Source of the DNA: Marthasterias glacialis
Lineage: Eukaryota; Echinodermata; Asteroidea; Forcipulatida; Asteriidae
Length of the DNA: 64,000 nt
Assembly: GCA_911728455.2 (NCBI GenBank)
Contig: OU452222.1
Coordinates: 27,084,923-27,148,922, forward strand
Reading direction: 5' to 3'
Shown: one piece after another, positions 13,101 through 28,100 of the stretch
How the letters are laid out: each line of letters begins with the position of its first letter
Numbering within the stretch: the first letter of the stretch is position 1
Notes under the pieces: model-generated
Told to the model about the DNA's origin: nothing
The model's database searches: none
Seen by the model: only the letters and a program-made list of their open reading frames with translations
Translations under genes and position numbers: made by a program

Positions 13101-16100
13101 AATGGGTGTTGTTTTGGTTTGTTTTTAAATCCGTTTTTTCGCTGATTGTAATGTTCAATTTTGTATATTTAAATTTGTATATTTCTACATTTTTTAGATC
13201 TTAAGATATTTTTTTTTTTAGATATTCATGTATTCTTTACACTGGAAATCAATTTTCATGTTTTTAACATGACAATAAATGTTCTGAATCTTTGAATCTT
13301 TGAAAGAAGTGTTTTGTTTTTCTTTGGAAATAATAGTGTGTTCAGATGGGCAATAATAAGTTCTGTGCCTTTAAAGTTTGTTACTCTTGATATTTTGTGT
13401 TCTGCAAGCATCAGTATATGAATGCATAAAAAAAAACGCCAATTACAACAAGAGGTGCAGCAAGCAATTTCTGGCGACACAGTTATATCTCCAACATAAA
13501 ATCCCCTTAAATATTTACCATCACTATTAACAAAAATTGTCTCACATCAAAGTTGCTTATTTTCTTGAATAAAAAAAAAAAGGAAAAATTACCAAGGTTT
13601 TCACAGAACATCTCCAGAGCATAATAAATTCTTGTGACACCCTTGGGGCTCTGATCGGCACTGGCAGACACCTGACTGAGATAGTCAAACAGCAGGGGCA
13701 GCAGCTCAGCGTGGTACTTGCTGATGTCAGGCTGCAGGTGCTCAGCAAACTGACCCAGGCAGAAGAGAGCTGCGTTACGCACGACCTGCTGCGAGTCACG
13801 GATGCCGTTGCAGATGCATTCTAGTAACGGCTGTAGGTGTCTGCAGGTAAAAATGGCAGTCCTCAATTAAATTCTCAAAATTAAACACATAGACGACAAC
13901 CATATTTTATGGCTCTGCTTAACATGGTTATCTGCGCTTATGGTCCATAGAATTGTGTGTTTTACCAAAAGAATGCCGCCAGAGGGGAAAGGACAACAAC
14001 AAAAATAAAAATTAAAAAAAATCCTAGCGGCAACTGGTTAATATATATTATCTATGTGTCACAGTAGATCTAGACTGATCCCGTCTTCATCTGTCTGGAT
14101 AAAGACAGGCATCGTTATTGAAATTCTGAGGTTTCATTGGGTGAGTTACAACACCAGCCTGTGCGTGTGCGTGAATTATTTTTTTTAATGCGAGAGCGTT
14201 CTATGAACTGCACCCTCACACACAAGTTGTTTTTTATTTTTAAAAGACAGCTGGCCCTCATTATAAACCACCAAATGGCCGCTGAAGATACCAAGCAAAA
14301 GGTAAATGGTACATGTCCATTGATCCTTGGTGGTTGCATGATGGGTCTGAAAAGCCAGTATCCGGCATCATTAACGAGCCACGAAGTGATGACGTCAGTT
14401 GCTCAGGCTACACTAGATCTACTGTAACTGGCAGTTTCAAGAGCTTGACACAACCGATTTGAAGGCAACCAAATATTACGGGTCCACTTCATGCAGCCGT
14501 TAATCATAAAAAAATATTGAATCCCAAGCAACGTCCTCCCTGATGCTCCCCTCTCTGTTACTCACTTGTTCCTAATAAAGTCTGCACAGCCTTCGGCAAG
14601 CACAGCCAGGCTGAGTAGACCAGCCTTTCTCTCATATGGGATGTCACTCCTTAGAGCTGGCTGGACCAACTGCATCAGCGGAGGCAGTAGCTTCTCTGGA
14701 GGAAGGTGAAGGGCCATCGTGTCGATCACCTGCCACAACAAAATATCTTGAAGTTCTTGATTTTTTTTACTCATTCCTCATAAAATTATTTACAAACCAA
14801 AGGACCAAAAACTGAGACTTTTGAAAATAGCACTGAAGTCGATCGTTTATGTCTTAGAACACTTTAATTCAAATTTGCAAATGTAAACTGCTTTTCTAAT
14901 TTTTTTATCTAAACTTTTTTTTCTGAACTGAGCTCAGGGCTTACATCAAGTAACAGAATGTCTCAGTCCTAAGGTGGTTATGTAACGATTACCAAGAACG
15001 ACGCTGAAGGCAGGATGTCCATCTAAATCCTTCAGGCCAGTGAATGATGCAAATTTGCTTTCCGTACCTGTGCAGCAAATGAAGATGGAGTATTTGCCTC
15101 GGCCTCCTCGCCGCATTCATCTTCGTCCTCATCATCTTCATCCTCCTCAGGGGGGCTACACATGATCGGGAAGAGCACCTTCAAGACTGGACCCACTAAC
15201 TTATATTTCAGCATTGCCTGGTAAAGATACGACAACAAATCATCCTGTCAATTGTGCATGAAACTGAAGGACTGACTTGGCACAATTTCATTCGACGGTA
15301 AATTCTCAGCACAGAAAAATGTTACTTAACCCTCCTACTCTCTGACCATTCAATATCACTCACTGGGGTTTTGAATGATAGATAAACTAGGCCAGCGTGC
15401 AATTTGATTTTATGTGTTGAATGCATCTACACAGTATACAACATGTCAAGTTAGTTTTGTACACAAAGTTGTGTCTCCATACATGAGCAGCTTAATGATT
15501 TGGAATGGATGGTCAGCTCGTTAGTAAACGTTACGAAGTGTAAGAGGGTTTTAATAGACAAACTTGCAGCCCGCCAAAACACCACCTAACTCAGATCATT
15601 GCGACCGGTGCCCCATTTGTTTTTTCCACTCTGCAAACAAATAGTTCAAAATAAAATAGCTGTTGCAAACTGCTTACCAGCCAAAATGAACTTTGGTATA
15701 AATCCAAAACATTGTTAATGGCCTCACGTTTGGACCCTAGCAGAGTCTTTCTCAAAGGTTAAATGAAAACACAACACATACTATACAAGTATACTTATAT
15801 TGACCCAATTCACGTGACGTCATCATCACAATAATCTTGGTTGCGCCATTTTGGGATTCAATGTCCCTGTGTGTTATACATCGTAGTTGGCAATTGAGGC
15901 AACGCAGCGTTCACACGCTTACCTGTCGACTCCCACAATGGCGAGCGTGGCACAGTCGCAGCGTGTGACATGCGTGCAAGGGGTCAATACTTTGCAAAAC
16001 TTTCTGCTGAGCGAAGCGCCATTTTTCAAATTGCATGCTGCCACTGCTCAGGTCAAATCATGGAAATGGACAAATGTCCATGCTGCAAAAAAAGTATCAG

Positions 16101-19100
16101 CCAAGTGCGTGCTTTCTTTCGACCACGTTCCGGGCGTTGAGAAGCATGGGACGTCACATGTACGGAGCTCATTGCTGTTGTATGGTTTGCATTTAGCATG
16201 TATAGCTCATGAAACACATATTAAGTTGGAACTACTCGGTTAATATAATCTCTCTTTTTGGGGCTTAAAAAATTATTTCATTTCTTAAGTTTTGCATATC
16301 ACTGATCCTCGGAGATTTCGATGTGGAGCAGATTTTTACTGCACAATTTAAGAGGAGTTACTGTCCAATCCACCTGTTTTTCTCCTTACCTTTTTCTTCA
16401 GACTCGTCAGCCAGCTGATGAAGGACAAAGCTTTCACTCTGGCATTGTTACCAAGATTAGCATTGCTTGCTACCTGATATCAAACATCATCAACAATGAA
16501 ATCAACCATCAGTAACGATGAAATCAACCCTCAGTAACAATTAACCATCACTAACAATGAGACCAACCATCATCAAAAATGAAATCAACCAAATCAACCA
16601 TCATTAAAAATGAAATCAACCATCACTAACAACAAAATCAACAATGAAATCAACCATCACTAACAACAAAATCAACAATGAAATCAACCATCAAAAATAA
16701 TGAAATATCCATCAATAACAATGAAATTATAGAGAATTTTTAAGGGATGGTAATTTTGATGAACTGAGTACTGGACTAATATGACAGGTAGTATACATAA
16801 TTGGTTATGATCGATAAACTTAAAATTGTTTTTTCTTTTTAAATAAACTTGATATCATTACTGATTCACCAGAGAAATATTTTACATTTGAAATGCAACG
16901 ACATGCAAAAAAAAAACAAAAAAACTCAGTTCTTGTTTTGACTAACCAAACTGTGATGAGATTTTTTAAAAATATATGCACAAAATGTCTCCACAAATTT
17001 TGGGCATTATTATGATTTCTCAAAAAAACATGACCATATAATTTGAAAAAATTTGGGCAGGTTGCTTGTACGGTGTGTTTTCTAAAAAACTAGACGATTG
17101 GAATGAAAGTACTCTTTCAACAACCAAAGCTATAGCATACCTTGAGATCAACCTACCTCGCAGCAGAACTCCACAACAGCTTTGAGATGTGGAACAATAA
17201 TGGATACCTCGCATTCAACCAGCTCATCAAATAGTTCCATTGCCTGGCAACCCTGGTCCTCATCACTCGCTAGCAACAGCCCAATTACTACCAGAACTTG
17301 GGGTATCAATGGGCGGAACTGAGACTAGATAGTAGATGACAGAAAATAACATACAAATAAGTAAATTTTTAAGACACAGTTTCAATCACTTAACCTGTTG
17401 GCACTGGCTGACATGTATCTACAGAAAATATTGTTCAAGCCAGCAAATGGGCGACGTTGAAACAAGCCATTGTCTACAATCAGAATACTGGAACAAAGGT
17501 CGCCCGGACATTCCACTGCTGAGCAAGCACAGAGCACCACACACACATCGTGTAGTGCTTTATTTCACAGGACAGATGACGCTCAATACTTTGCCAATTT
17601 TTGGCTATTGTGCAGGCGTTATTGTGTAATTTCCCGATTCTGCAGACCTTCGCCCTTTTGTTCAAAGAGGAGGATTGCGAGACATATAGAAGTTTAATAC
17701 CATTGTTCATTCATTGTATTTCGGCTCAATGGAGGTAAGTCAGAGTGAACTGGGGATCTGGCCTTGGTTCCAGATTCAGTACAAATCGTAGGCCGTGACA
17801 TACAGCCGAGGTTTTGCAATTCACATTGCATGATTTTTGACATTTCTTGATAGAGAAAACAAAAATCACAATGCAATAAAGAGAATCTTTGTTCTCCAGG
17901 CTTTGTCAAGTCAAAGTCTGTTTGTGCCAGCGGTACTCTCGAAGAAAAATGATTCCAGCAATTCCGAAAAAGTGTTCCCGTCTAAGGCTGGATGGGAAAA
18001 AATGGAAGAATTCCCGCGGCAACTGGTTCAAGACACTGTACAGGTTTGATAATTATTGATAGAAAGAACAGATTAGTTTAATAGGTCACTGTTTGAAAGT
18101 TTTTTACAACTACCAATTCCCCAGGGAAATATTTTTGTCCGAGATATTGTGTCTGTCGAAAAAACAGTGTTATTTGATGACACAACAAATCACCCCTTTT
18201 TTGCTTATTTTGATTGTCATGATAGAAATAAGCCAAATATCAGAGTGCACAGAATCCCCAAAAGAGACATGGAACAGTATTATCCTTAAGATTCGGGAGA
18301 ACATACAAAACTGTCCAGACTGCCTGCTAACTCAATGATCAATTAGTGGTTGATTTTAAACCTCTTCTAAGTGCACACTCCAAAGTACCTCAAAATCTTT
18401 CCTGTCACTATAATTGTATGTGTGATCCATCAGGGCCACAGACTGCCACTGTGGAAATTGAAACCGGACACAGACTTTTTCAAACAAATTTCCGCAGTAA
18501 ATTGGTTACGAATTCGTTGAGACTTACAATATCATCTGAGCCCAGATACTGGACTAATGACGTCATGGCCTTGATGGTGTAGTGCGGGACCAGTTGACTC
18601 TCTCTGTGTTGCAGCATGATGTTGAAGAGATTACAGGTGACGCGTAGATTGGATCTAAGATGCTCCCCAGCTGAGCTGCTCACACAACTCAAGACTAATG
18701 CTGCAATCTGCAATGTTATACACGTACGACAAATTACACCAAATTTGTAGCGTAAAGCTCACTGATGACTATGTTACTGCCAGCAGCAATCCCCCTAGAA
18801 TGTTTCAGTCTGAAGTGGCATCATGAAGCCGAAACACAGTATTTGAAGACTACACAAATAATCAATGCTTGATGTATTTGAGATGAGCCCAATAAGAATA
18901 TCAAAATAAAAACAAACAAAACAAATCCCAGAAAAAGGGAAAATTTTCCACGGTTTCATTAACACATAAACACTGAATCTTATGAATCAATCAAGTAACG
19001 TGCAAACTGATTGAACATGGCTGCTGGACATTCATTTGCATCTTTTCGCATTACTAATAGACCCGATCCATTAAACCCCGCCCCTTAGTTTTGACCAATC

Positions 19101-22100
19101 ACAGCCTTGGCCACGCCAACGAAATTCAGACAATAGTCCGACCTGATAAAATCCCATCGGAAAATGTAAACATGTGTGCACGTATTCATAGCGCTCACTT
19201 TCATGTCGTGCAGTGTGGCACTGAAGAGACGCACATTGTGCTGCCCATGTGTACAGTGGTGATATAGCCAATGCTGTGGTTGGTCAATGTTTAGGGGGCG
19301 GGGCTTAATGGATCGGTCATTTGTTGACAGGATTCTTCAATTGAAAGTGTCTCAAAAGAAAGTTTACAACTTATTTGACTTAAGAGAAACAGCTATCGGA
19401 TAAAAACAAAAAACAAAAAAAAATACCATTTATTTGGCAAAAAAATTGGAGTGAAGTTCAAAATCTTAACATAAAAAAAGGTACAAAATGGTAAAATGTA
19501 TGCAAAATCAATGTACATTTGGTACAATATAAATGTACATTTGGTACAATATTAATGTACATTTTAATGAGTATTTGTCATAGAAATAAACCAGAGAACT
19601 GGTACTTCGCCATCATTGCTGTCGTCTATGGAGCACAACAAAGTGTACCCTCAGCATGCCTCGGCTGTGCCGAAACGCGTTCGGTTACCATCGCTGTGAA
19701 GACGTATCATAACAACAACGTGTGGAGTGGCATTACACACACACTGCAATCGCTCCACACACTTTCATGATTGCCCTGGACATGAGCGCGCTAAAGGTGT
19801 GGATCACGCATAGAAAACATGCCATATTTTTCAGGCGTGCTATTTTGATGCGCTGTCTACCATTCAATTTTGGCAAATGTCGGGTTTTCCCGAGGGTACT
19901 CTATTTGAGATGCCTTAAAGGACATGTGAAATGGACTTTTCATTCATTATAAATTAAGAAATGTGTTTTTGGAGTGTAAATACACCCTTTTTCGTAAAAA
20001 TACTTCTTATAAATATTTTAAAATTAATTTTGAAGATTTTCAAGTACCGACCCTGCATTGGAGGGGTCCAATGGCAGCATTAATTTGCATTTAAACCTAA
20101 GCAAACTTGTGACGTAAGGTCGGGAGCTTCTGTTTCCTGTGCATAGCCAGACCACGCTGCCGCCAGGACGTCTTGTGTGTATTTTAAGTCGATTGGAAGT
20201 GTTAACATAGCGAAGTTATAATTAGTATTATAACACACCTCTCCCTGGTTCTTTATCCTGATTGGCTGAAACGTGGTCGCGTGGGGTGAACTATAGCCTA
20301 GTGCATGAAATCTGCACCACATGCACCGCACGCGCTTCATTTTGGGGGAAATAGTTCGCAAAGCGGGAAATAGTTTCAAAAACCCCAAAACTATTGACTG
20401 GTAAATAGGGCCCTCAAGAGAATGAAAATGGCGGCGTCTGCGGATTCAGAAGAATCTCCGGCCAAAAAACCGCGATTTACTCTTCTACCCGACATTTTGA
20501 ACTGAGGTGTGTTATAAAACACATATTGGACTGGCATTATTCGGGCAATAGTGCACGTCTGTGCACCCCTTGGGCCTGTGAGTGACCACGAGAGGGTCCT
20601 AAATAGGACTCACAGGCCCTCGGGGTGCATAGACATGCACTATTCCCCTCATTGCCAGTCCATATGTGTATAATATCAAAGTACCAGACTAGGTCCTTCA
20701 GTGTTTCCGACCTGATGTCATGAAGACCGCCACACATTCATTTTCTAATCGACGGATAAACACTCCTTATGAACTAAAAGAAAAAAAAATTTACTCACTT
20801 TTTTTATGGAACAAAAGCACACAATGGAAAGAATTTTTGTATTCATTTTATTGGACATTCGCTGTCCTATAAGGAACGACGCGGTTAGACGGGGCAATTT
20901 AGGAAGTCCCCGTTCTCTGGTTTATTTCTATGGTATTTTGTAAGCCCCGAGACCACACTTGCCTCTTTGTGTTGAACATTTGGACTTCTCGCTTGCTGCT
21001 GCAGGAACTGCAGCAGGTCAGGCCAGCCACTCCTGGATGCCAGTTCATGTTTGGCTATTGCTCCAACTAGCTGTGCCACGGCATTGCAGATACTCTTACT
21101 GCGTACATCAAAAACACACTACGATGAAACCAGTCTCCAATCAAGTCAATTCCTAATAGAGGTTAAAGGCGCAGGGTCGTTGCCATTGCCCGACGGCCAG
21201 TTTCGTGGCACGAAAAGTTCATGTGCATGTTTATGTTCACACATACACAACGTGTAACTGAGTCGCCTTTCTCACTGCGAGAGATACCCGAAGGCTATTT
21301 GTTTTCTGATGAACCTGCGCCTTCAAATTTGCATTGGGGATAAAGAATATTATTTGTGTTTAACCCATACAGCAATGTGTGTTAGCACTGTATAGTCTGT
21401 ACTTTGCCAGAGCCCTGTGAAACAATGATCCACAGTATCCTGAGTACTATGTCTGTGGATTGTTTTCACGGGACTCTGGAAAATACTTGAAGATACAGAG
21501 CTTAACACACATCAGTGTAGGGTAAAACACAAATAATAAATTAAATCCTACAGATGTAGTATAATGAAAAAATCAAATTAGCTGTTTCAAACTGCTTACC
21601 AACCAAAAGGACCTGTTGTAAATGAAAAAAAAAATTGTCAATGGCCTCACGTTTTGACTCTAGCAGAGTCATTCTCTAAGGCTGAAACAGCCTTTTAGCC
21701 TTTAAGAAAGACTCTGCTAGGGTCGAAACGTGAGGCCATTAACAATTTTTGGCATAGTATGATGAAATCAGAAATTTGCTTGATTTACAGATTCCACAAC
21801 TTTATCATTTTGCCATAATGCATGTCATATGGTATGGTTTGCAATTATATATGCGCATAAAGACACAGCATACTGAAATGGGCAAGTTCGCTACAATAAA
21901 GTGGTGCCACAACTAAGTCGTGAGGATAATGACAAACACAGCCTTCTCCAGGACCTATTTTTATAGTCTAGAGATAAATCCCATCAGAACTTTTAGTAGA
22001 CTACAAATAGAAGAACTACATGTACATGTTCTCCACATCACCAGGAACAGAAAGCTAGAGCTCAGACCATTAGAGCAGGTCTGGTACTTCTCGTTATCTT

Positions 22101-25100
22101 CAAGAAAACTTGAATCATTGATTCTGATTGGTCGACACATAGCAACAAGAGTGTGATACATACTATATAGCACGGCTCATATCACACACTGTTCTAATGC
22201 GCTGTTCTTACTCATGTATGGTGCGTCAAGTTAACTTGAAGATAAATTTGTTATCACATGCCAGCTCGTGGAATACGGATAAATAAAGCACAGTCTGCAT
22301 TCCATATCCAACTAGGCCTCGTTTGATATGGGACGCAGCTGCGCTATTTTTTTCCGTATTCCACTCACGCTTGTGAGATAACTAATAGAGGCAGCAGAGG
22401 CAATTATCTTCTTGCCTTTGTTCATTGCCTTGGTTCCAGTAGAAATGGGATTGGTTCCGATAGAAATGGGATCGGTTCCAATAGAAATGGGTTTGGTTCC
22501 GATAGAAATGGGATCGGTTCCAATAGAAATGGGATTGGTTCCAATAGAAATGGGATTGGTTCCGATAGAAATGGGATTGGTTCCAATAGAAATCGGATTG
22601 GTTCCGATAGAAATGGGATTGGTTCTGATAGAAATGGGTTTGGCTCCAATAGAAATGGGATTGGTTCCGATAGAAATGGGATCGGTTCCAATAGAAATGG
22701 GATTGGTTCCGATAGAAATGGGATTGGTTTGCAATAGAAATGGGATTGGTTCCAATAGAAATTGGATTGGTTCCAATAGAAATGGGATTGGTTCCAATAG
22801 AAATGGGATTGGTTCCAATAGAAATGGGATTGGTTCCAATAGAAATGGGATTGGTTTGCAATAGAAATGGGATTGGTTCCAATAGAAATGGGATTGGTTC
22901 CAATAGAAATGGGATCGGTTCCAATAGAAATGGGATTGGTTCCAATAGAAATGGGATTGGTTCCAATAGAAATGGGATTGGTTTGCAATAGAAATGGGAT
23001 TGGTTCCAATAGAAATGGGATTGGTCCCGATAGAAACGGGATTGGTTCCGATAGAAATGGGATTGGTTCCAATAGAAATGGGATTGGTTCCGATAGAAAT
23101 GGGATTGGTTCTGATAGAAATGGGTTTGGCTCCAATAGAAATGGGATTGGTTCCGATAGAAATGGGTTTGGTTCCAATAGAAATGGGATTGGTTCCGATA
23201 GAAATGGGTTTGGCTCCAATAGAAATGGGATTGGTTCCGATAGAAATGGGTTTGGTTCCAATAGAAATGGGATTGGTTCCGATAGAAATGGGTTTGGTTC
23301 CAATAGAAACGGGATCGGTTCCAATAGAAACGGGATCGGTTCCAATGGAAATGGTTAAGTTTCCCTCAAAGAGGTGCCCTTTATCAAGGAAATATTGCCT
23401 TGTCCTTTACAAGGATGAAGGATCAGGGGTGGATTTCACAAAACTAGTCCTAACTTAGGACTAGTCCTAACTTTCTATAAGTTAGGACTAATGTCCTATA
23501 AGTTAGGACTAGTTACTCGTTCTAACTTGAGATAAGACAAGTCCTAGCGCTTTGTGAACTCCACACCTGGCCTGCTAGAGGGAGAGGTCTATCTTCCTTT
23601 GATTGCAAGTTCACACCTTTCTCAGACCGACCGAAATGGGGTCTGTGAAAAAGAAATCCTGAAATGGGGGAAATTCTGACTGTATCAAGTTACGGGTCTG
23701 GATTACTCTTTGGATTGTCTGATTACTTTGGCAGGGCTGCCATGGATTGTACTCACTCTGGCTCCTGGAGAAGAACTTGCAGTAGAATCTGCTTCAAGCT
23801 GTAAGAGAAGATGATCACAAATGTTCACGGTCAGTTTTTGACATTGAAATTGTTCACACTATTTTCTCAAATATTAGTGGACACTGACTATAGGAGCTTT
23901 TCAAAGCCAAGGCTATGGCTTAGGCTCCATCCGCCTGTTTGAAGGCTGTATGAAAAGAGTAAGTTTCTCAAATAATTGGCAGAGGCTAAGCCAGAGTACA
24001 TGTAGGAACCATGGTTTTTATAAAGGGCCATAGTGGTATGCCTGGTCCAATGCACATGATGTAAAACATATCATATCATTGGTTTTTGGAAGAGTAATTT
24101 CATTCCTATCCGCTGGTTTTCAATAAACACATCCTGCTGCCAACTGAAGAGGTCATAGTAAAGGTCATGCTCTGAATTTAAATTTGTCAATGTTTCCCGT
24201 GTTAAGTTACTGTCTACATTTCCAACACAAAACCAAACATCTGTTTCATGTTTTCCCCCCATACACATTTACTGGAATTGTAAAAAATTGGAGCTATGTC
24301 TGGGCATATGGTGATGAATTTACAGACATGAATGGTTTCTTATGGGTTAAAGGAGAACAATAGTTTCTCAATTTCTGCAACTGAAATAATAAGCAATGGC
24401 GGGAGTCTTCTAGATCAAATGCTATTTTCTAGCGGAAGTATTTCTCTTATTAACCCTCCTACTGTCTGACCATTCAATATCCATTGTGGTTTTGAATGAT
24501 TGATATATATTTTGTCAGCCTGCAATATGATATCATGTGGTGAATGCATCAACACGGTACACAGTGAACCCTCCTACTGTCTGACCATTCAATATCATCC
24601 ACTGTGGTTTTGAATGAAAGTTACAAACAACATTTTCCATCGATGATTACCAATCCTGTATTCTATTTTTAATCTGGAGACACTTACTTATGACTGACAT
24701 CTGGTGGAACCTTCGTCCATTGTTTAATAACTTTTCTACGAAGGAGTACTGCGGCCAGCTGCCGTATCTGTGAAGTAAAATAAAAATAAGTAAATAAATG
24801 CTTTTTCAAATACTTCAAAATCAAGTCAACTAAAGCCCCAAAGTCAATTTTTCATTTACAATTATCAAGGTTGTGAAAAAAAAATGGACCAGTGTACACG
24901 TATTTGTATCAATACACTGCGCCTGGCAGAGGGACATAAGCAGTTTGTGTTTGCATTTCTGTGCTTTTGGGATTAAAATGATTTGGATACAGTAATTTCT
25001 CAGGCATTATTAACCCTCCTTCTGTCTGACCATTCAATATCATCCACTGCGGTTTTGAATGATAGATACATTTTGTCAGCCTGCAATAAATCATGTGGTG

Positions 25101-28100
25101 AATGAATCAAGACAGTACACAACCAGCAGCGTAGCGACCAGGGGTGGGAGGGGGTTCGTGTGACACCCCCCACAATATTTTTCCTAAGTCGGCATTTAGA
25201 GCCACAGTCGGCAAAATTGAGCACCAAACTTACCCGAGTAAGGGCTCGGGCTGAACACAAATCCATTCGGCAAGCCTAGAGATTTGTCGACTGGATTTGC
25301 CGACTGAAAATTTTAGTTTAACATGTTTAATCCTTGTTATTAAGTGAGAAGACAAACTTTGAATTACCAAATTTAATATTCTCGGCAACGTGCGGAAATC
25401 TAAGAATTGTAACTACAACTAAACTCCAACAGTAGGGGATTTGTTCCGAGTCCAAAGTATTCAAAGCTTAAATTTAAAAATTAACATTCTATTTTCGGCA
25501 ACTTGACGGTCCTCCTTAGCCCTGAAAACACTTAAAACCGTAGAGTGTCCGGGGGCTTGGCCCCCCCGGATCCCACTAGAATCTGTGTCTATAAATACTC
25601 CAACAGGGGATTCGCAAAAACAATTACGGTTTTCCAAGCTTGCATTTCAAATATGAGTCGTTGAATGATCGGCATCTGAGGGCCATTTTAAACCTTCGAA
25701 CTACTGAAAAACCTCACTGAAACCCCCCATTGTCATTGTGCTTTTACTTTCATCTGATAATGCCAGTCGGCAAATTTAGGCTTCCACACCTCCCCTAAAG
25801 AAAGTGCCTTCGCTACGTCGCTGTACACAACCAACCCTCTTATTCTCTCACCATTCAATATCATCCACTGTGGTTTTGAATGATGTCAGCCTGCAATATG
25901 ATATCATGTGGTGCACAATCAACCCTCCTACTTTCTCACCATTCAATGTCATCCACTGTGGTTTTGAATGATAGATAAGCTAAGCCAGCCCGCAATACGA
26001 TATCAAGTGGTGAAGGCATGCTCTTTATGGTACACATTAAGAGTCACTTCTGCGCACAGTTGTGCCACCTGACACAACCCGGCTTTCAAATGGTTGGTCA
26101 ACTCTCAGAAAAATGTTTACTGAGAGTTGGAGGGTTAAAGATACAGGATCGTCGGGAAAAAAGAAGACGCCGGTTATCTCTTGCAGTAAGAAAGGCAACT
26201 TGTTTCATGTTGTATATTGTGTTCATGAACATGTATATGGTCTTTCGTGCGATAAAAATGCCCGTCGGGTAATGGCGATGAGCCTGCGTCTTTAAGTCAA
26301 TGTAGGAAAGTCAAGATTTATATAGAAATTCAATTTGGGAGGCTAAATCATCCTTACTTACAGGTAACAAGCTGTAGTGCAAAGGAACCAAAGGCTACAA
26401 CTTAGAGGAGCCGCAGTCATGTACAGACACCGTTTGGTAGCCTGCCACGACGACTCTTACATGGTGTGTAGTATAATCACTTAGCACAACCAGAGATCCA
26501 AAGGCTTTGATTTTTCTGCTTGAAGACTTACCTGTGGATTTGTTGATGAAGTAAGCACATTGAAAAGTCCAGGGACGATATTGGGGTCCTTCAACGCTCT
26601 CTTCAATTCTTTCGTACCCTGCAAAAAAAAATCAGCAATATATCATACACATCAGACATCTTGTAACTAAGTCCATACCCACGCCCAATCAGATATTTCA
26701 TGTGTCCACCTGAGGAAAGGGGTGTGGGGGGGAGGGTTGCAGAACTGGCCAGAAGTGCTAATGTTGGCTGATCCCAGTTGCGATAATCGCAACCCTTGAT
26801 CCTCCAGACGGACGTAGACCGGAGTATTACGTACCATCGTGTAACAATTGGCAAATTTGTTTTACTTTTTTTCCAACATTTTTAATGCACCAAGTTGGGT
26901 ACATGTAAAATGATGAAACAAATTTGCCAATTTCTAATACATGGATCGTTGTAGCTCTCATTAGGTTCAAGGGAAATGACCCAGAGCTACTCATGCAGCT
27001 AGGCTGATCCTGACCTTGTCTCGTTGCTCCTCTTGTGTGGTTTCCTTCCATACAAACTGAATTTGTGCATAAATGTATTTTACGTACCTCAGTACACCTG
27101 TATCATTATGTATCAGCAGGCCTTGTGGTTTAAGCTTTTTGTAAAGTAGCCCAAGGGGCTAGTAAACTGTGCATTTTACTTGCCCCCAGGAAGTTTTTGT
27201 TGCCCAAATTTTAAACATTATGTACTGTCATAAATAAATCTTCCTGATACTAATGGTAGCAATCATAACCAGTTTATAGCGGTCAAATGAAGTTACATTC
27301 ACACACTCAAAAATAAATTAACACATTTCTAAAATGTATTATTCACATCTGAAAAGGAAGAAGTATGAACATTGTGAACAAGTAAGTTGCACAGTTTTTA
27401 GTAGCCCACAGGGCAAGTTGAGAAGTGGTGTTTACTAGCCCTTAACAGTTTTTACTAGACAGTGTACGCCGTGCTAGTGCTTGGCGTGAGCCCTGATCAG
27501 TTATTCAAATATTCCACAAATAGATGGGCTGCACATGACATCAACAACGGGAAAAATCGACCATCTTTGATGACAATGACTGCACGTTTTTAAGGGCACA
27601 TCTATGTGTTACAAGCAGAGTACTGCACACGGCACGTTTGCGTTTCATAAACTCCTTCCGTGATTGATTGGTAGGCAACTCAAGCTGCGTTGAAATTTAG
27701 AGTTTGACGCGGCTACAGGCCGAAATAGAAATTGTCATCATTCAAAGATGGCGTCTTTTGCAACCCATCTATTGGGCTGATAAGCTTCACAGAGACAATG
27801 GAGACAACTGCCTCCCTGTTCATTACCTTGGTTTGGTGCTCCTTCAAATTATTGAAGAAGACATTTCGATTTCTCTCATATAGTCATTGATGTGCCCATT
27901 AACCAGTTGGTACCAGATGGCATGTACACATGCAAATATTTTCCAAGCCTGGACTACAGACTACATGTAGGAAGTTTAGTTAGGGTGTGGCTTCAATCCT
28001 CCAAGGCTTCAATATCCTCTTCTCCTATATACACTTATCTGAGAAGCTCGTTCAATGGGCATTTACACCACCGCAGCTAAGGCGGCCGCACTCGCGTGTC

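Noticed and set aside
12268..13128. 286-codon plus-strand open frame
   Set aside because: It runs across a foldback element and antisense over IPO4 exon 12 and intron sequence, with no domain and biased low-complexity stretches (CCCCACCCCACC). It is a chance frame.
16490..16725. CRISPR-like array
   Set aside because: Animal DNA with degenerate short tandem repeats and no unique spacers of constant length.
22312..23458. Long open frames of 150-307 codons on both strands
   Set aside because: They are produced by the 21-bp period of the minisatellite; no splice, start or codon evidence for a protein.
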